Made by a program: the position numbers and the translations under genes. DNA of 64,000 nt from Liolophura sinensis (taxonomy: Eukaryota > Mollusca > Polyplacophora > Chitonida > Chitonidae), in assembly GCF_032854445.1 (NCBI RefSeq), contig NC_088298.1, positions 4,894,160 to 4,958,159 of the forward strand, written 5' to 3'. Within the stretch, counting starts at the first letter, position 1. The number at the start of each line of letters is the position of its first letter. Positions 1 through 11,164 of the stretch are shown piece after piece. The notes under the pieces are model-generated. The model saw only the letters and a list, made by a program, of their open reading frames with translations, was not told where the DNA came from and made no database searches.

Positions 1-970
1 AGAAATGTTCTCAATGTCCCGTGAAGCATTTCTGTAACGTCAGTAACAAACGATGTATTTCCAGACTTCAAGTGGTGGCTTTTTTTTCATAACTGACGAA
101 GGCATTTGGATTCTCAGAATTTTACCTTGTGGAGCATAAAGGCGGACATGGTTTTCAAGCTTCCTATTAGATAGCGACTCTTAGAAATCAAATTTCCTAT
201 GCGGATGTTTCTTTGTAAAGACGGATATATGCTTGTCAGGGTATACTTGTAATGTATAATCTGTATACACACATTCAGAGAATTGTGCTTTATACCGACG
301 TTAAACCCCAGGCATACATACTGCTCTTGGATTTCAAATTTTCTCATGTTCTGTTCAACCTGCCCATGCATGTAATGTATGCTTTCATAAGGTAACGCGA
401 AAAAAAGTTACTAGTACGTCGAAATCTACTCAGATCTTGACAAACTCACGCTTATGTTCACTTCTGATGAGTTACTCTTGTAATTCAATACATCCGTCCA
501 TTACTGAACGTAGACTCGTTTGTTGATATAGGGTTTACCTTATATCAACAAATTTCAGTTACATAAGGCAATCTGTGACCTTCGTATTAAAGCGGTCGGC
601 GTCTGAACGTGACCTTTGACCCTGACCTCTGATCCCGGCTGTCAGTCGTATACGCACGTTATAATTAGTAAGAATAAGCCGTTAACGTAGCTTGTTGAAT
701 GTTGTATGGAATTTTTCACAAATCTATATAGGTCTAAGAATCCGAAGTGATCGTAGTATATAAACAGCCGCCTCTTCAACAGGTGCCTCACAAACCTAAC
801 AAAAAGCTACAGTCAAACCAGCGAGGGCTGTATTCGAGCTTGCGATCTTATTGTTCCGGAACGTGATTGAAATTTGTTAAAATAAAAGTTCTGAAATGAA
901 TATACATACACTGTAAACACTAAATAAATATGTGAAATTTTTACAACATAGCATTATATACGACGACCGC
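1..970. other. Intergenic, no gene seen
   Basis: AT-rich sequence with short chance ORFs only. It has no splice-bounded exon or recognisable domain. The palindromic GGTTTACCTTATATC-type stretch near 530-550 is too short to name. Confidence 0.5.
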
Positions 971-1315
971 TTAAGTGGCCAAAGGGTTAGAACGTCCGCC
1001 TCGAAGTCTGGAGGCCTGTGATCAAGCCTGGATCGGGTCATACCAACACGTCAGTATGGCACTTGTTGTTTTTTCGCTTGGCACTCAGCTCTTGGAGGCT
1101 AGAACAAGGAGAAAGGACTGGCTGACCCAATGTCAGTATAATGTGACTGGGTGGGGGTGTCATATCTGGTGTCTTCGGCATGATGCTAAAATGGCGGCAT
1201 GGAAAAAGCTACAGTATAGGTACACACACCTAATGACTCATGGCGTCGTTATATGATTGAAAATTTGTTAACAACGGCGTAAAACCCCAAGCATAGGCCT
1301 ACAAACATACGCACA
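971..1315 (+). repeat. SINE family A, near-complete copy
   Basis: A tRNA-like head has a box A match TGGCCAAAGGG at 976-986 and a box B match GATCAAGCC at 1020-1028. The body includes CAGTATAATGTGACTGGGTG near 1132, and the 3' part ends in a GTAAAACCCCAAGCAT-type tail. The same body and tail recur at 2005-2200 (-), 6381-6900 (+), 11165-11500 (+), 29085-29420 (+) and 55795-56140 (-), which defines the family within this window. The 93-codon frame inside it is not a gene. Confidence 0.75.
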
Positions 1316-1319
1316 TACA

Positions 1320-1995
1320 TAGCATCACAATCAAGATATCACAATTTCCCCTTGCATTTATTTATTTATTTGGTGTTTTATGCCGTAAGAATATAATGTG
1401 TCTCGTTTCATTAATAAAAGTATGTGAATGTTTGTAGATACGAACGGAGTGTCCAAAATATTTGTCACTGTTTGTGATTGTGTTCAGATATAGGATAGCC
1501 ACGTTCGATGTATGAACAGTTACGACCAAAGTGTGCACCTGAGGTACACCAACATGTGAACATGTGAACTAGTGAGGTACGCGATGTGGATACTGGTTTG
1601 TATCATACACCAAAATACAGGTATTCCTTGTGTCTTACCGGAGTGATTGCAATGGGGAACTCGTAAAACTCCTTCCCGTCTGTATCAAGACAGTCCAAAG
1701 CTGTGAACTAATTTGTTCTTTCCTTTATTACGTATATCGGTATCGGTGTATGTGTGCTCATAAAAATATATGAAGTAAACACGTCCTGCAACGTCACAGA
1801 AGAAAACGATGCCTTCTTCTGTCGTTCGGACGGCCTGTGTACCTCCTCCTCGAGTCTCCCATTGTAGACAGCTTCTCTCTTCATAAATCCGTCTGAATGT
1901 CTTATACTTTATTATAATCTGTATATTAGATCTTTGGTGGTTTGTGTACGTTAAACACGGGATACAATAATTCTTCCCAGTTTAACGTAGTTTTG
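1320..1995. other. Intergenic with SINE-B fragment
   Basis: A TTATTTATTTATTTGGTGTTTTATGCCGTA stretch split at 1356-1388 is the tail of SINE family B in minus orientation (only its end is present). Nothing else is recognisable. Confidence 0.4.
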
Positions 1996-2004
1996 AATTT
2001 AGTC

Positions 2005-2200
2005 TTGGGGTTAATGCATGTATGTATGCTTGGAGTCTAAAGTTGTACTTCACATTCTTGCGGCCGTATGACGACGAGGAGTCATTATGTGTGTGTACAT
2101 GTATTGTGTCTTCATGAGCCGCCACTAAAATGTCATGTTGAAGACACCAGGCATGATATGACATTGAGGCGGACGCTCTAACCACTAGGCCACCGAATGC
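2005..2200 (-). repeat. SINE family A, internally deleted copy
   Basis: Read on the minus strand it begins GGCCTAGTGGTTAGAGCGTC (box A region, near 2195). It then jumps to the GTCTTCAACATGACA middle and ends in CTCCAAGCATACATACATGC. About 130 bp of the family's middle is missing. Confidence 0.65.
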
Positions 2201-2219
2201 GTCTGCGGTTAATGGATAG

Positions 2220-3590
2220 ACCCGTAATGCCCATTACAGTACTTGACAGCTGACACACGAATGACCCTGAATGCGATGGACCCCAGGCGTGATCCCTGTA
2301 TAGTAACCCTAATTGGAAACTAATTTTTGTTCTTAGCTCGTAATTAAAAAGAAATGTATCAAAATGGTTTGCCATGTCCTTATATTTGAAAAAGGGCTAT
2401 TTGCTTATAGATTTTCTGAAATATTTTCCGAGGATCTAAATCCAAACGTCGTTTGTTGATTTAGCCATAACAACTGATTTATAAAAAAAATGATGCCCTG
2501 TCTCTTTGCCGCCTCTCAGTGTTATACAATTTGTCAATGTCCATCGCCCAGTGAATTTATATTCAGTAGTTCAGAAGTGAAAAATTTAAACAATTATGCA
2601 TATAAACCCTCATGTTGTTTTCCGTAGACTAACCTCGGAAAAAATTTTAAATATCTTACAGCGATATCTAAAAAAAAATATGTGGACCATCTATTAAGAG
2701 TCAAAATTTCCAAAATTAAAAATTTGCCAGAACATAAGGTAAGAAATCTAGTAAAACGCCTGCCATTCCACGCAAAGAGGGATATTTGCTATTCTTATTC
2801 TACCCGACAATAAAATCATTAAAAAAAAATTACCTACACTTTCGAGAAGTAAGGGAGAACATTTAATTATACGGTTGTGTAATTTATTTATTTATTTATT
2901 TGAGCCTACCAGGACCCCGTATAATTTTATATAATATACAAGTGCGCTATATATTTCAGTTTGCTCGTGTTATAGTAAAATGTCTCATACCGATGTCCCA
3001 AGTTTAAGAGCTTTAAAATACAGCTTTTATTTTGTCTTAGGTTGGGAGAGTGCATGATTACAAAATTTCATCTCAGACAACCTTACAATACGCATACGCT
3101 TCGACAACACCTGGTGATTGGACTGCGCTTGTCACACTGCATTGGCTCGTGAAACAACTAAAACTTCATCACTCATAACAGTATAACCATATCGTCCGAA
3201 GCTTGTTTCGAACTCCCCAGCTGAAGTGTAAATGGTTGTCATAAGAATCGGGCGCTATGTATAGGCTACGCATATAGACAGGAATTTAGCCTTTGATCAG
3301 ATGATGTCAAATTAGGCCTATGACTTACTGTAGCCGTTAAATCGTGTCAGTGACGATGGTGGTGGGTGGGAGAGGGTAGGGGTGGAGAGGGTTAAGGGTA
3401 CGGGGTCAAGGTCCTACTGTCATTTCTGTTTACATGCTTACTTACCTTAGTCACGTTATCTTTCCACGAATCTTTGCCCACTTAAGGCAAGCATTATTTG
3501 AGCTACGACATCCGGCTGATTTATTTCCTTTCGCAGAAAAATTATGCCATAGTCGCTAATGGCCGAAACTGACACTTATCGCCTTGAGTT
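2220..3590. other. Intergenic, no gene seen
   Basis: AT-rich sequence with a short TTTA run near 2882-2902 and a G-rich patch (GGTGGGTGGGAGAGGG) near 3361. No coding exon is supported. Confidence 0.45.
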
Positions 3591-3591
3591 T

Positions 3592-3652
3592 CAACTGAAC
3601 TCAAGCGCTAACCAACTGAGCCACGGACCCCCCCCCCCCCCCCCCCCCCCCG
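3592..3652 (-). repeat. tRNA-like head fragment plus poly-C tract
   Basis: On the minus strand the sequence GTGGCTCAGTTGGTTAGCGC (near 3605-3624) is a perfect tRNA-type box A region, but there is no cloverleaf, so it is a SINE head rather than a tRNA. A run of more than 20 C follows on the + strand from about 3630, which may be a sequencing or assembly weak spot. Confidence 0.5.
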
Positions 3653-3659
3653 CCCTCCC

Positions 3660-4770
3660 TCCTTGGTTATGATGAATTAATACGTAATACGACATGTGTA
3701 TTATATTTCACAGAATATTCTACTGGAATAGCAGACTACATTCTAGCATCAGTCAGACAACAGACTTTCTTTTCAAATTTACAGATTAAAGCAGAAAACT
3801 TAAAAACATGACACTATAGGCTGAAAAGAGCACATTTTTTTTTATCTGGTGGTGCCTGCTGCATAATTTTGCTATTTTTCCTCGCCACACACGTAAAGCC
3901 TGAGTACATCGCGTCCTCCATCTTTAACACCCTGTAATTTATACTTCCTCTCAGTCATTGAGATTCGTTAAGACCGCCGGCTTGTTCGTGTAAACTCGGA
4001 ACCTACGTCCAACATTCCGGTTTCCCTATCGTCAAGCAGAAAACGAATTGTATTGTTCGCTACCTTCAGGGAAGAAGAGTTCTACCAGAAATGTACGAAC
4101 TGAACTTCGGTGGTTTCCGACGGCAATTCTCCTCCTAAGACAGAAGACTTCAGGACTAGTCCTTAAGCAAAATGGAGTCGCCCACAGCGGATTTTGGCGC
4201 TGACTTTTATGATTTATCAACTTGAGGGACACATTTTAGAATTTTTTATGGCATGCACCTGCGAGGAAAAGCACAGTCTATTCAATGGTATCTAATTAAT
4301 ATTTAAATTTTCTTCTCCTTTACGCTTTGAGGGTACATGTAATAGAGTCAGATCATACTGGTTTCAACGCAATGAATATTCTCCTTGTGACGGCGAATAA
4401 ATAAATAAATAAATAAATAAATAAAAGTGAGTGATTTTAGTGAACTTTAATACTTTACATCTTTTGGATTAAAATCGATTTCTTCTAACATAGTCAACAC
4501 TTGTTCACATTTTGCTTGTTGTGAAATGTGTTTAACTCACAAAGTCTGCAGTTGAATATTATCTATAAAAATATGTATATTCAATATGTATCTATATCAT
4601 GTACACACAGTATAAGGATTGTCTACATTAATTATTTTTGCCCACGTCCACAAGCTAAACCTGAGAATGGCTGAGAATAATATCCAATGAGAAAGATGTG
4701 TCATCGACTCTTTCCGTCATCCGTTCCGTGGAATTGTTTACACGCACTCGTTACATCCCGAGGTGTATCT
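3660..4770. other. Upstream flank of GM2A gene
   Basis: No coding exon is recognised. An (AAAT)n run lies at 4396-4426. The last 100 bp before 4775 is less AT-rich and leads into the CLEAR-like and TATA elements. Confidence 0.4.
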
Positions 4771-4774
4771 TTCG

Positions 4775-4784
4775 ATCACGTGAC
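4775..4784. promoter_or_regulatory. CLEAR/E-box-like site upstream of GM2A
   Basis: The 10-mer ATCACGTGAC matches the CLEAR palindrome GTCACGTGAC at 9 of 10 positions and contains the E-box CACGTG. It lies 30 bp before a TATA box and about 130 bp before the GM2A-like start codon. CLEAR sites are known binding sites of TFEB/TFE3/MITF-family bHLH-Zip factors at vertebrate lysosomal genes, and GM2A is lysosomal. That it is functional here is inference. Confidence 0.5.
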
Positions 4785-4813
4785 GCAAAAGTTTATCTGG
4801 GTGCAGAGACACT

Positions 4814-4820
4814 TATATAA
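4814..4820 (+). promoter_or_regulatory. TATA box of GM2A-like gene
   Basis: TATATAA lies 92 bp upstream of the ATG at 4912. Transcription would be expected to begin near 4845, giving a 5' UTR of roughly 65-70 nt. The coding exon that follows and the CLEAR-like site just upstream support the assignment. Confidence 0.55.
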
Positions 4821-4911
4821 ACTTTCGTTAGGCCACGTTTAAGCATTGCAAGGCTATTAGGTGGTTGACATTGAGTGTGAACGAAAGAGCCCGACAAAGC
4901 TACAGTTCAAC

Positions 4912-5026
4912 ATGACTGTCGCTGTGAGCTCTCTCAAGTTTTTAATATGGGCAGTGGCCGTTCTAGTTTTAGTAAGCGGCAAAAGGCAGAAAAGAGAGTA
5001 CAGTGTTCTATCATGGAATGACTGCG
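4912..5026 (+). CDS. GM2A: GM2 ganglioside activator-like protein, exon 1 (signal peptide)
   Basis: First of four coding exons (4912-5026, 10161-10356, 10629-10836, 12570-12695) that splice to 645 nt, 214 residues plus stop. GM2A is a secreted/lysosomal lipid-transfer protein that lifts GM2 ganglioside from membranes and presents it to beta-hexosaminidase A. Exon 1 encodes a signal peptide (hydrophobic residues about 8-23, likely cut near VSG), a basic stretch KRQKR, and SWNDCG, which matches the conserved start of the mature ML/MD-2-like beta-cup. The ATG at 4912 (context CAACATGA) is preferred because it puts the hydrophobic segment at the N terminus. The exon ends at GCG|GTAAGG in phase 1. 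Intron 1 is 5.1 kb and full of tandem repeats. The fit to the family is clear from the whole protein; ligand specificity cannot be read from the sequence, and other ML-superfamily lipid carriers are the alternative. Confidence 0.85.
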
Positions 5027-5279
5027 GTAAGGTATTTTTTTTACAATCATGTTGTTCTTTTGGTTTATGTTGAAGTTCAATCAAATTTAAATTAAATTAA
5101 TTTGTATTTATACGTAACCTAAATACGGGAAACGTCTGGTCAAGCGAATGAAATTAACGTTTACACCGGCTGCTTTCTGATTTGTCTACGTGGAGTTCAA
5201 AACCAGTACAAGCCGTTTTGCTTTTATTCTGTTTGACATGAAAAATTAAAAAATCTGAAGGGCAGATCTTAGCACCAGC

Positions 5280-5545
5280 TAAGCTGGGAAAGTATCGTTC
5301 TTAGTAATTCTTAAAGTATCATTCTTAACAGGATGCAAAGCGTCATCTTTTACAGTTTCCAAACTATCATGCTTAACAGTTCGTAAAGTTTCTCTCTTAA
5401 TTTCTAAAGTACCTTTCATCTTTCTTAACAATTCGTAAAGTATAGGATAACAGTTGTAAAGCACTTTTTTAACAGTTCGTGAAGTATATTTCTTAACGAC
5501 TCGTAAAGTATCTTTCTTAATAGTTTGGAAATATTATTTTTGACT
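5280..5545. repeat. Degenerate 28-30 bp tandem array, GM2A intron 1
   Basis: About nine imperfect copies of a unit resembling CTTAACAGTTCGTAAAGTAT (plus about 9 bp). Copies differ by several substitutions and small indels, so the array looks old. Confidence 0.6.
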
Positions 5546-6380
5546 GCTCCTAAACCGTCATTCTTTTTGTATCAGTCTGATATAAAAATTATTCATAGGA
5601 TAACAGTTTTTAGATGTATACATGTTAGCTATTTAGTCACATGTTTATATACGGAACAAATGGAAGAACAGGCTCTTCAGTACATATGCAACAAAATCCA
5701 AAAAACCAACTCTGGGCATTTACTTGTTTCCCCCTAATGCAAATATTGTTTTGAAGTGACGTAAACAAATGAGCGGGGAATAGGCAATGTATGAATAGAG
5801 TCGGCATTTCTCTGCTTTGACCATTGAAGTTAAAGTTTACGTTTATATAAGCGTTACTTATGTTATGCACATGGCACATTGTCCACATGTTGTGCACAAT
5901 GGCACAATAAACTATGCCATAGATAGAAAAAAAGGGAACAAATAGCACTGACATGTGTAGAGTGAAATCTGTATGCGTGGTCTAATTCTCGTATAAAAGT
6001 TGATCTTTTGCTGGCTCTGAAACAAGCGCTCTGAGAATCATCGAACCGGACAAAATAACAAACCGAAAAAAAAAAACACTGGATGGCAAGAACTTCAAAA
6101 TTAACGGTTACGATACTACTTATTTGAACACAAGGTCCTTGTTTGACGACACATTATGTAAGACTAATGCTGATGCAAATATCACGTAAAGGCCACACAA
6201 CCATGCAGTAAAGTTCACACAGCCACGCAGTAAGCCACATACAAACTGCGCTGAACTTTGAGCATGCGGTGACGTTGTTGAATCCCCAAACGTTTCTCTG
6301 TGACATGTTTTATCTAAAAAGACGTGTTCGCCATTACATGTCGCTAAACAGAGGGGGGTGGGATATTACAGTATACCTGT

Positions 6381-6900
6381 CGGCCTTGTGTCAGTATAAT
6401 ATCACTGGTGAGGCGTCGTGTGTGGTGCCTTCGTTATAGTGTGACTGGGCGTCGTGTCTGGTGCCTTCCTTATAATGTGACTGGGTGAGGCGTCGTGTTT
6501 GGTGCCTTCGTTATAATGTGACTGGGCGAGGCGTCGTGTCTGGTGCCTTCGTTATAATGTGACTGGGTGAGGCGTCGTGTCTGGTGCCTTCGTTATAATG
6601 TGACTGGGTGGGGCGTCGTGTCTGGTGCCTTCGTTATAATGTGACTGGGTGGAGCGTCGTGTTTGGTGTCTTCGTTATAATGTGACTGGGTGGGGCGTCG
6701 TGTCTGGTGCCTTCGTTATAATGTGACTGGGTGGAGCGTCGTGTCTGGTGTCTTCGTTATAATGTGACTGGGTGGGGGTGTCGTGTCTGGTTATTCGGCA
6801 TGTCGCTCCAGTGAGGCAGCACCTTAAATATGTCCGCATTAGGACCGGTCTGCAATAAGCATGACGAGGAGACACCGCCGTGATATGACCGAAATATTGC
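6381..6900 (+). repeat. SINE family A copy containing a 41-bp tandem expansion
   Basis: The left flank (TGTCAGTATAATATCACTGG at about 6390) and right flank (GGCATGTCGCTCCAGTGAGG near 6798, then GACACCGCCGTGATATGACC near 6870) are adjacent middle and 3' segments of SINE A. Between them, 6401-6790 holds about nine copies of a 41-bp unit, ATAATGTGACTGGGTG plus GGGCGTCGTGTCTGGTGCCTT-type sequence, which is itself a SINE A segment. The array therefore arose inside the SINE. Confidence 0.75.
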
Positions 6901-7586
6901 AGACAGGGAGGATTTGGGGGCAGGGTGAGAAATTCCAGCACCAAAAGGCGAGGGTGTAGGGATCACCTTGAAACTATGACAATGCAATATCTACCTGGCT
7001 AACTATAGCTCGATGGGATCTCATCATCATACTTCTTGATACATTTAGCACATTTTGAACATGCGCAGGGTAGTCATACTTTGTTCGATGAAACAGAACT
7101 AATATTTATAGGCAGTTAAGCTAACAATGAGACATTAAACATTTATTATAAGATTGTCTTATGATATTTTGACATTATACAGTAACAATAACAATAAGTA
7201 ACAATATAAGTTATTACAGCGTTATTCATTCTTCGAAAATTTGCAAAAATATTTCATATGTTCTGGTGTGGGTATAAAGACATAACCACTCGTGTAAAAA
7301 CTCGTGATCTCCTTCCACCAATATATACACACACCTCGTATCTAAACGTGAGCGGACATTTTTCTTCAAACTGCTGTGTCAAAAATGTTGACCTTTATAA
7401 AGTTTGCTTTGTGGTTAGACTGTGTTTGTGTCGGACACGAATCCTTGTACCCGGCCATCCTCCCAGCCTCCACACCAAGGTGAAACCTGATTCAGTGAGA
7501 GCGGGACTGAGGGGGTGTCGTAACTACGGTAGCCCGCAAGAACCATGTTGAATATAACGGAGCCTGTGAGCTTTCTGCTGGCGCCT

Positions 7587-7875
7587 GGTTACGTCACTGC
7601 TAGATTTCATCTACAATGAATTTATCTACCAGACATTAAGATGACGAGAGCCTACGTCACTGCCTGTAAATTAGCGTTAGCTTATCTACCAGACATTGGG
7701 ATGACGTCTGCCTACGTCACTACCTGTAAATTACCGTTAGCTTATCTACCAGATATTGATATGACGTCAGCCTACGTCACTACCTGTAAATTACCGTTAG
7801 CTTATCTACCAGACAATGGGATGACGTCAGTATACCTAACAAGTTGCCAGTTAGCATCAGTATACCCACCAGCTT
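7587..7875. repeat. 60-bp tandem array with CRE-like sites, GM2A intron 1
   Basis: Nearly five copies of a 60-bp unit (TTAGCTTATCTACCAGACAT plus GGGATGACGTCAGCCTACGT-type sequence). It carries TGACGTCA at 7762-7769 and 7822-7829, one-off TGACGTCT at 7702, TTACGTCA at 7589, and TACGTCA at 7653, 7713 and 7773. Because 60 is a multiple of three, a 78-codon ORF spans it; this is a by-product, not a gene. Confidence 0.8.
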
Positions 7876-7879
7876 AAAT

Positions 7880-9878
7880 TTCATGATATAGCCTACGCAT
7901 TAATGTTATAGAGGAAATATGACTGGAATTGTCAGGGTAGTGGGACCGATCGACAAAGTTGAAGTCATCCAATCACGACACTGATTTCATAGAATGAACT
8001 AGTTCCCCAGTCGCCCACCAGTCAAATCTCACTTGAACATCTGTCTTTGAAATACATTCGAATTAAAGACTGACACAAACATTACCTCCAAAAGAGTCAT
8101 GCCTTTTGTTCGTGAGGAAGTACTTTGGACTACGCAAGAATACAAATCCACAACAATGCGAATTTATCTCCTCTCGTCTGAAAAGCAATCAGTGATATAT
8201 AAACCACTTTTGCTAGCACAGCATTTGACACAGAAACACAACATACACATGAACAAATGATTAAATAAATAAACTGAGAAAGCTGGAATATCCAGGGTAC
8301 TGGGGCTTAGTTTGGCGGTTGCTTACCTATTAAATAGTTACCTAAAATCCATTTAGTTGTTTTCTCAGAATTTTGATGATTTAATTTCTATGTCTACTGT
8401 AATGTAATGTTTACCTATATGTATATATTTATATGTGCATGTTTGCATGTTCATTGATATGTCCTTTATATCTCTAAATATCCCCTTATATCTGTATGTA
8501 ATATGTCGTTTTTGAGGAGATCCCCTCGTGGCCATTGGCTGTAGGTCATCCTCAATAAAACAAATAAAGAGTTAAATTAAATTAAATTAAATTAAATTAA
8601 ATCTCCAAGCATGCAGATAAATCCCTTGTAATTGCATCGATCGTCTTCATGGCAATCAGCATTTGGTGATGGACAGACAAATACAGGCTTTCTAACAGGA
8701 TCATGCACGTAAATCCCTGATACTTCCATACGGGTATGAACTCATCTTGAACTCTCCTCCGGAAGTGAACTTTCGACACCTTCGTCACCAGGGTGGACAT
8801 CCCATCAACACTTCCGGTTCAGGGTCGCGGTGTTCAGGGGAGATGGAGAATTGAAGTATCAAGTAGGCTGTTGACCTCATCTCGCTGGCCTTGTATATTA
8901 GCTCGTCTTAAGTTGTTCAATAATGACCTCTGAACAGACTTTTAACATGTGGTTTTCGTTGTCGTCAAATTGTTGTGGCCCTTTATTTGATTTCCAGTTC
9001 AGCTTCCTTCAGAGTCCAAGTCAAATATAGTCTTTTGGACAAAACTCAGGTACACTGCGAATAGACCTGGGTCTGTATTCAATGAACTAATTAGCAAATG
9101 TCTTACAAAAGTTCTTAAAATCTGTCATTTTTCTGCAACTGTCTTAACCTTCTTAACCAAGTGGTAATGTTCAGGAAGTGTCTAAAAACAAGGACAGTGC
9201 AATTAAAATGTGTGTATGTATGCTTGTTTAGGGCTTTACGTCTTGACAATTTATCAGTCGTATGACGAAGAAACATTGCAATGCTGGGGCCTATAATTTT
9301 CAGTGCTACTGACGTTATATCACAGAGTGGCAGCTCTATACTTTCTCATGAAGGGCAGAGATTCTCAACAGTTATATGAATAAAATAATAATAATTTATA
9401 ATTAATTGTTCTCAGCTTTCATGTTGAAGAGAATGATTTGTGTGATATATTTTATATTATATTGTACTTTTTTCACACTTCGAAATCATTCATGCATTAG
9501 AACATTCTGTGAAACGTGTTTGCAAAATCAGCACAGCGTTGATCGATATTTTTAAGACAGACTGGAAATAAATGAATAAATGGTATTGGAAACTCCAGTC
9601 AAGAGAGGTCTCGCCTGAACTTTCACTGAGAGTTCTATTGGTCTTAGAAAGGCTTGGAAGGTAGGATGCTATCCTACTAGCAACACTTGTAGGTTTCAAC
9701 ACCAAAATAGGCTTACTATATTTTGTGACATTTATTTGCCTCTAAAATGCAATTTATGCTAAAAATATTAATCTGTTAACTTTAACAGAAAGTCTGTTGT
9801 CTGAGTAATGCTAGAATGTATTCTGCTATTGCAGCAAATTGTACTGTTAAATATAACAAACATGTACTAATTCAACAT
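7880..9878. other. GM2A intron 1, remainder
   Basis: AT-rich intron sequence. It holds an (AAATT)n run at 8572-8602 and a possible old SINE relic near 9210-9375 (GGGCTTTACGTC...CAGTCGTATGACGAAG). No exon is seen. Confidence 0.45.
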
Positions 9879-9888
9879 AGATTCTATT

Positions 9889-10052
9889 CTCTCCGGCCGT
9901 ACGTGGGAAGGTCTGTCAGAAACCTGCGGATGGCCGTGGGTTTCCCCCTGGGCTCTGCCCGGTTTCCTCCCACCATAATGCTGGCCGACGTCGTATAAGT
10001 CAAATATTCTTGAGTAGGGCGTAAAACACCAAATAAATAAATAAATAAATAA
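9889..10052 (+). repeat. SINE family B, 5'-truncated copy with target-site duplication
   Basis: It starts at CTCTCCGGCCGTACGTGGGA, runs through CCCGGTTTCCTCCCACCATA and ATATTCTTGAGTAGGGCGTA, and ends in an (AAAT)n tail. The 10-bp direct repeat AGATTCTATT flanks it at 9879-9888 and 10053-10062, showing a 5'-truncated LINE-type retroposition 100 bp before GM2A exon 2. Confidence 0.8.
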
Positions 10053-10160
10053 AGATTCTATTAGGCTAACAGAATATCACGTTGAATATGGCAGATTGTA
10101 TACATTAGCAGACAGGCTCTGATGTTAATGTTTCCTCTCTCTCTTTTCTTTCTCCTTCAG

Positions 10161-10356
10161 GTGGCCCTGACAAAGTTCTCCACATAGAGTCTTTGTCCAT
10201 CTCGCCAATGCCTGTTATACTTCCGGGTGTCATGCGCATTACGTCTAGCGCCCACTCTTCAGCTACGATCAGTGCGGCGAGTCTAGAGTTGACAATTAAA
10301 CGGAGTACCTTCCTTGGTTATATCACGGTGCCCTGCATCTCTAACGTCGGATCATG
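10161..10356 (+). CDS. GM2A: GM2 activator-like protein, exon 2
   Basis: Acceptor TCTCCTTCAG|GT and donor ATCATG|GTAAGA. The exon enters in phase 1 and leaves in phase 2. It encodes residues 39-103 plus two bases of Cys104, including HIESLSISPMPVILPG, the family pattern of a beta strand followed by P-x-P-x-x-x-P-G, then alternating polar and hydrophobic strands and VPCISNVGS. In human GM2A the corresponding segment is an IPC...GSC loop closed by a disulfide; here Cys97 and Cys104 keep that seven-residue spacing. Confidence 0.88.
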
Positions 10357-10628
10357 GTAAGATTATGCAACATCCGGGACATCTGGCCGGCAGTAGCCAT
10401 TTTCTTTTACTCGCCCCTACATGCCTAACTCGCGCAGACATGGTGGTGATCATCCGAGATAAAAACATGGAAATTAACACATAATACACACACGAAAAAA
10501 GCTGACGATCACAATTCACACGTGCTGCGCATATTTTTAGCAAACAGTAATTTATAACCAAATTCCTTCATTTTCGCCCGACACTTGTGACGTGACATGA
10601 GTAGTTTCCTGGTTCTTTTTTTTTTCAG

Positions 10629-10836
10629 CACGTATGATGACATGTGCACATTAGTGGACACCATGGAACGAGAGAACTGGGCAGGTATCTCAAGACAAGT
10701 ATCCAACCAGATTCGAGGATTCCTCCAGAGCGCGGGTATCAGCAGCACGTGCCCCGTACCTCCCAGTGAAATCAATGTCACAGAGTACCCCTTTCAAATG
10801 CCTGAACTTCCCAGCATACTAAACTTTTTAGCAGAT
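10629..10836 (+). CDS. GM2A: GM2 activator-like protein, exon 3
   Basis: Acceptor TTTTTTCAG|CA and donor GCAGAT|GTAAGT, ending in phase 0. The first base completes Cys104. The encoded TYDDMCTLVDT corresponds to the human TFEHFCDVLD segment. It continues through a helix-like stretch to STCPVPPSEINVTEYPFQMPELPSI, which matches the CP...G-x-Y-x-x-P...PDLELPSWL segment of the family. Cys110 and Cys145 can pair. NVT at 153-155 is an N-glycosylation sequon. The upstream intron is only 272 bp. Confidence 0.88.
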
Positions 10837-10929
10837 GTAAGTTGATTTTTTGAAACTTGTTTTGAGTGTTTGGATTTCTTGTCGCTTTCAACAATATTCC
10901 AATTGCTTCTGTGACAACTGGTTACAATA

Positions 10930-11035
10930 TGCATTCGATGACGCTCGTGTGCACACCGGTTTCCTCCACCCATAAAACGTCTTGATCATGGTGGTAGACA
11001 GCATTTAAATAAATAAATAAATAAATAAATAAACA
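10930..11035 (+). repeat. SINE family C tail fragment
   Basis: CACCGGTTTCCTCCACCCAT followed by AAAACGTCTTGATCATGGTG and an (AAAT)n tail, resembling the 3' parts at 28890-29000 and 50450-50560. It is in GM2A intron 3. Confidence 0.5.
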
Positions 11036-11164
11036 AACTGTTCCTGTCACGTCAGAACGATGTATCTGTAGGTGTATTTTACAGTTATTCAGCTGGAAAG
11101 GGACTTTCTATTTTTGCTCTTCGAAAAGTCATATATATCTCTTCCTCTTTTTAACCAGCCCAGA

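Noticed and set aside
3630-3652. Poly-C, poly-G and poly-A tracts (also 20520, 54110, 57716) as quadruplex or regulatory elements
   Set aside because: Long homopolymers are error-prone in assemblies and have no supporting context here.
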